Part shown: positions 59,635-64,000 of the stretch, one piece after another
Layout of the letters: each line of letters opens with the position of its first letter
Position numbering within the stretch: the first letter of the stretch is position 1
Source of the DNA: Acanthosoma haemorrhoidale
Lineage: Eukaryota; Arthropoda; Insecta; Hemiptera; Acanthosomatidae
DNA length: 64,000 bases
Assembly: GCA_930367205.1 (NCBI GenBank)
Contig: OV884009.1
Coordinates: forward strand, 91,657,189-91,721,188
Direction: 5' to 3'
Program-made: the position numbers and the translations under genes
Notes under the pieces: model-generated
The model's input: the letters and a program-made list of their open reading frames with translations, nothing else
Databases searched by the model: none
What the model was told of the DNA's origin: nothing

Positions 59635-60240
59635 TAGTTAGAGCTTAGTTTATTTCAAGAGAATTACAATTTGCGCTGATAGGGCCATGTATGATTGTGT
59701 TAAATGATTTAATTTATACCATATTTACAATGTTGAATTCACTCAGTATTTACAATATAAATTTATAAAATATAGACATATATACATTACACTACTTGGA
59801 TAGCCTTTAGAATTTTAAGTGATTCTGGTCTAGAATTGAGGGAATTTTAATGTTATTACGGAGGATTGTAACTGAGGCACGTGAAATAATGGCACATTCA
59901 CCGATAGTCTTGGTACTTCAGATTGGAAGATTCTGATACCCGTGACCCCAGATTGGCTTTAGAATGGCTTTTTGCATAAGAATTTTGTTTTTTTTTAATG
60001 TGAGGTAGGATTTCCTGTAGAGTAGTCATATAATTTTTTGAACCGTCAGTTGAGTTCCTGTACTGATAGTGAGATTTTAAGGTATCTAGTATTTTCCTTA
60101 TTCAGCTTACTGGGCAAATATATATGATCATTAACTCCTTTCGTTAGTGATTTTTTTTTCAAAGACTGGTCATCTTTGATTGGGAGGGGGAATTTTATGG
60201 TATCACAATAATTATTGTAAAAGTAAATAGCGAATATGTA
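59635..60240 (-). mobile_element. Diverged JkA-like LINE fragment
   Basis: Minus-strand order: a FPLPIKDDQSL stretch and a TRYLKISL segment (the YLGxxL region), RFKKLY, a poorly preserved SQSGVTGIRIFQSE region in place of the WTYG and FQSKVLR motifs, then a tail (GCGCAAATTGTAATTCTCTTG, reading minus) matching the JkA 3' end pattern, with the GAATTCAACATTG and CATGTATGATTG neighbours. Much older than the other copies or a related family. Confidence 0.5.
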
Positions 60241-60502
60241 CAAATATCTGTATAATTACGTGACTGCATGTTATAGTATTAGAGGTATCTAAGAGTGGTA
60301 ATTGTTCTACTGAGCAAGCACTGAGCTCTGACATCGCCCCAGTACTAACCACTCTTGAATAATCCTCATCTAAGCTCTCTCCCCCCTCTCTCTCCAACAT
60401 TTTTGGATGTATTTACGATGTTTATGCGCTAGTTGCAATAAAAAAAAAAGCGATGCAACGATAAAACCCTTTGGCATTTTTACAATAATTGACTTACCTC
60501 AG

Positions 60503-61040
60503 CGTCTGAAATATCTGAATCTCCTACCAGTTCCATGGGTAGAGAGGATATTTTAGGAAGCAAGGAGATGAGCATTAAAGAAGGATTAGCTTTTGATATC
60601 TGAAAACAACGCTTAAGAAAATATAAAAAATTCGTGCTGAGAATACACAACGTGTTGCTTTGAAGAAGGTCTAAAAAATTCTGAGCTCGACGAAGGTAGC
60701 GCAAAACCTAGTATCAAAAAAAGTGCTACTAGCTTGTAAACCAAATAAATACCCCTGGGTATATATTGAGCCTAGAGGCCTAATACACATTACTCGTATG
60801 CCCCCATGTAAATAAAAAAACAACTATACCTTACCTGCATTTAAATGTAAAGCTGAGCATGAAGGAAGATCCACAATAATATTGATTTGTTAGTTGTTTA
60901 CTTGCTGTTTTTAACAGTTTAATAAAATATTTCTTATACGGAGCTTGATTTGGTATTTGCAATCGTTCAATTAAATCAGAATGGTGGGATTTTATTTTGC
61001 GTGTAGAGCCATGGGAGTGAGGGGGTGGGGGTATTGTCAT
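60503..61040 (-). other. Two exon-like frames with splice donors (possible host gene start)
   Basis: On the minus strand, a frame from an ATG at 61040 (start of MTIPPPPHSHGSTR, then HHSDLIERLQIPNQAPYKKY) ends at ATGCAG|GTAAGG (about 60834). A second frame (60704-60503, with RRAQNFLDLL, SKANPSLMLISLLPKISSL and DSDISDAE) ends at GCTGAG|GTAAGT. Possible acceptors before it are TTTGATACTAG (near 60709) and TTGTTTTCAG (near 60602). Phases of the two pieces do not join cleanly with either acceptor, so the model is unproven. Upstream (61040-61260) is GC-rich with a CCAAT box and a GGGAGGGGCC box on the same strand. I recognise no family. Chance is not excluded. Confidence 0.35.
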
Positions 61041-61300
61041 GCCCGTTCGAAGTGGAACGATGGAACAGACAGGCAGGCTAGTGAGGCAATCCCGGATATC
61101 AGTTGCAATCTGGATAGCAATTGGGGCAAACGAGCCCTAACCAATCCGACCTCCTCTCAATAACTAACTGACGGCTTGGCTTAGCGTTTATCCACACTCG
61201 CCTCTCCCTCTGGCCCCTCCCACTGACAACCTGCTCCCTCCCGTTCTCTCCTTCACATATCCGACATATCTAGTGGCCATTACCGATCTTAAACGATGAC
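61041..61300 (-). promoter_or_regulatory. GC-rich promoter-like block
   Basis: Contrasts with the A/T-rich surroundings. On the minus strand it has a GGGAGGGGCCAGAGGG box, GGAGAGGCGAGTG and GATTGGTTAGGG (CCAAT-type) upstream of the exon-like frame starting at 61040. A promoter role is inferred only from composition and position. Confidence 0.3.
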
Positions 61301-64000
61301 CTGCCCTGAAGGAGAGCTTGGAATGGAATAAAAACGCTAGAATAACACACATCGTTCTTCGTCTTTACTTCATCATGTGGAGAAATCATAATATTGATCA
61401 TTCATAGGCTTTTTGCATAAATGTGAATAGAGTTGCCCTGAATTTTTTCATTAGCAATTTATTTCTGATTTTAACAAAAAGCGATTTTTTTGGTAATTAT
61501 TATTTTTTTGAATAATTTGTGCTAATAAGGGTTAATATGTCTTTCCAAGCTTAGATAACCTTCCCTAATACAGTTAGGTTTGTTTTTCTTTTGTACTAAA
61601 CAAACGTTTTCCATTCTAAATAATTTAAAAACGTTTTTCATACACCATAAGTTTCTAAAACAGAGTTTCAGTATAATATGTATATACAATTTTAAATGAT
61701 GTTTGCAGAAAAGGTACCGATTCGGGATAAAACAAGGAATACGTAAGTATTTAAAGATACTGTCATTCACAGGTGTGCCTTTTTATTCTTTGGAGTTTTG
61801 TCCATCATCGTTATTTTTATTTTAAGTTTTTTTTTTAATGTAATTGTTTTCCATGAATATAAATCGAAGTTTTTTTTTACCTTAACAGTAGTCCCGAAGA
61901 TGCCTGAATAGGCAAAACATCAACGGTTGCAATAATGTTAGTAATAAAGGATATTTTTAGGGGTACTTCAATTTGTTTTTGAAAATTAATTTACACACAC
62001 TACACCAATATACGAGTGCCTCTTTTTCTGTATTACTTTCTAGAACAATATTATAAAAAATACCCTATAGATTAAACCATTTTTATGATTCAATGTTATG
62101 ACCCATTGATCTGTCTGGCTGTTCGTACGTCCTAGAGTCCCATGAAACGCAAAAAAAAAAATAGTAATCTTCTTGAAACAACTGTCATTAACGAACCTAT
62201 TATTTTATATTAACAACTAAAAATCTCAACGTCATGACTAACGATATGTAATTTAAATTTTTGGCTCTTCAAACTGCAATTACATAAATCATTAAAATCG
62301 TGTTTACAACTCAGCCAGTGATTTTTGTGTAGGCATGATGTTCTATAGGGTAATAAAACCAACTACATGAAAAATAATGAAGGGTGAAGTTAAAAAGTAA
62401 AATAAATATTTACCATGTTGAGTAGGGTAAGTTGAAGTAAAAGTTGGACCACATGTCGAGTATAAATAGGTATAATCATTAAAACTGTCATCAAAAGTGT
62501 ATTTGCGTTTTTCGCAACTCTAATTACATACATATGGATAATATTTTACAGTTGATACCCAATTTTTTATATTTTTTGCGTTTTAAATAGTTGTAGTATC
62601 ATTGGAATAATTATCATTAATTACAGCTTCCCTCCACCAGCATGGCATTTACAAACGTTTAGTCTAAAATCCAACTCTAGCTACCAAAAAATAAACAATA
62701 CTTGGGAAGGGAGAGTAAAATAAAGCAGTAACTCTGATACCACTGATATTAGCAACATTTTGAGCACTTCAGAATGGCAGCATAGCTGCTAGAAGTGCTC
62801 ATAAAAAAGAAATACAAACGTGCGAGAAGACAAAACTGTAAATTGGTTAATAAATCTATGAATGCCATACCTCAAATAAGAAAATAACATCCAAGAATTG
62901 GTTTGAAAACAAAAAAAATAAATAGTACAATGCACAATTAAATTTAAAAAAAAGTAATAAACATATATCCTGATTATGAACACTCAGGGGTTGAGAGTGA
63001 AACCGGTCAGATTTAATGTTGAACACATAATAAGTTGATGCGTTATTCAATAGAAAGGGTGATAATAAGTTACATATTAAAAAAAATGATCTATTCTATT
63101 AAGTAGGGTTAATTAAAGTAAAGTTGTGGTACTTTCATCAAAACAGTATTTTCGCAACCATAATTTCGTGTGGGCTGATATTTTATGATTTTGGCCTGAC
63201 ATACTTACTATGAATCGTTAGTGACCATCAAGTCGACCTACTATGAAAAACATCCTTTTAATAATAAAACGGTCCAGTTTAATTTTTGAACCTGATGATG
63301 ACGACGGATGTTTTAATGACTGCTTGTAATTGCAATCAACAAAAAAGAAAACATGAGGGTGTCTAATTAAAAAACAAAACAACGAACCTGAAAGAAGGGG
63401 CTTTGTAGCGAATAATACTCCGTTCTTATTTTAAATTATAAATAACAGATGTAATTTGAACAATCCCTAGGAACTTGTAACAAACAGGTGCCTTGGAATC
63501 GGACGGGTCTTGTGGAAATGATTTCATTTGTTTAAAATACCGTGAAGAAAATAATTATCTGAATTTAATGCGAATGGCTTCGGAGCAGAATTAATTAAAA
63601 AAAAGCGCAAGAGTGCGCTTCATCTCCACTAGGGAACTGCAAGATTAAAAGGGTTGTATCTTCTAGTAATTTTTCATATAAACAGGCAAATTATTCACTA
63701 ACTGCTGCAAAAGAGTAATTCCTTTCGTTGTAAATTCATTGAAGTCCATGATATCCGTTTTGCAAGATTTTTTTTTTTTTCTCTCTAACCTCTGTTCTTT
63801 TTAGAGGCGATGCACAAATTAGTTTTTTTGAACATTCGCCGCATGAAATATTAAGACGAATAAAAAATGCTGGCTGTAATTGATATTTCAATTATTCAAT
63901 GGATAATCTACAGGAGCCCCGATGCGAATATTGGAGTTGGCACCACTGTTTTCTTTAAAAAAACACGTTTCATAGAACAGAGGCCCTGCTTTTGACTTTT
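61301..64000. other. AT-rich DNA without recognisable genes
   Basis: No gene is supported. Notable small items: a CGAAGATGCCTGAATAGGC plus AAAAC motif at about 61896-61920; a diverged direct repeat (about 62415-62530 against 63095-63170, sharing AGTAGGGT, AAGTAAA and TCATCAAAA followed by CGCAAC); a compact hairpin at 62762-62800; and a GCGCAAGAGTGCGC palindrome near 63605. Confidence 0.4.

Overview
This is a strongly AT-rich eukaryotic window, almost certainly from an insect or another arthropod. It carries Jockey-clade LINEs, a cecropia-type mariner, Tc1-like relics and Gypsy/errantivirus-type LTR elements, and has no operons or bacterial-style gene packing. The species cannot be named from the sequence. 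No intact host protein-coding gene can be supported. The window is a gene-poor, transposon-littered interval with long stretches of unique AT-rich DNA. The only hint of a host gene is a pair of exon-like reading frames with good splice donors on the minus strand at 60.5-61.0 kb.

Repeats account for nearly everything recognisable. (1) One Jockey-type LINE family, called JkA here, has about 14 copies. The longest (about 40.04-44.17 kb, plus) has ORF1, ORF2 and a 3' UTR but is broken by stops, frameshifts and a deletion in the reverse transcriptase. The other copies are 5'-truncated tails in both orientations, at 5.9, 10.9, 12.4, 20, 23.3, 29.3, 34.1, 38, 39.3, 50.5, 53.2, 54.0 and 59.6 kb. (2) A second, GC-richer LINE (JkB) at 24.16-25.43 kb keeps a readable reverse-transcriptase core. 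(3) A dispersed family called P here has five copies (1-450, 4141-4800, 21525-22250, 27825-28700, 36600-37070). It has one shared body joined to at least two unrelated TATA-bearing 5' modules, and a short reading frame that stays mostly open across copies.

(4) The most striking object is a complete, very young miniature LTR retrotransposon at 31176-32650 (minus). It has two identical 163-bp LTRs, a GATAT target duplication, a tRNA-Ser-type primer-binding site and a polypurine tract. Its only gene is a gag/partial-protease frame, with no reverse transcriptase, RNase H or integrase, so it looks like a gag-only non-autonomous element in an insect-like genome. (5) A decayed errantivirus-like (Gypsy) relic lies at 44.3-46.6 kb (minus). 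(6) DNA transposons: a dead mariner (15.89-17.16 kb), two Tc1-like relics (9.4 and 36.1 kb), a possible piggyBac-like relic (6.7-7.2 kb), a 139-bp hairpin MITE (12.7 kb) and a possible second MITE (15.0 kb).

(7) Simple and tandem DNA: a 1.5-kb array of a 27-bp unit with higher-order structure (56.17-57.72 kb), a (CT)n tract inside a family-P copy (27.94-28.11 kb), (AT)n at 33.45 and 52.60 kb and (ATT)n at 44.96 kb. Several unique, locally GC-richer blocks with clustered TAATTA-type sites (27.3-27.8, 38.8-39.2, 52.7-53.1 kb) could be regulatory, but this is inference. Coordinates of degraded repeats are estimates by eye, usually good to a few tens of bases.
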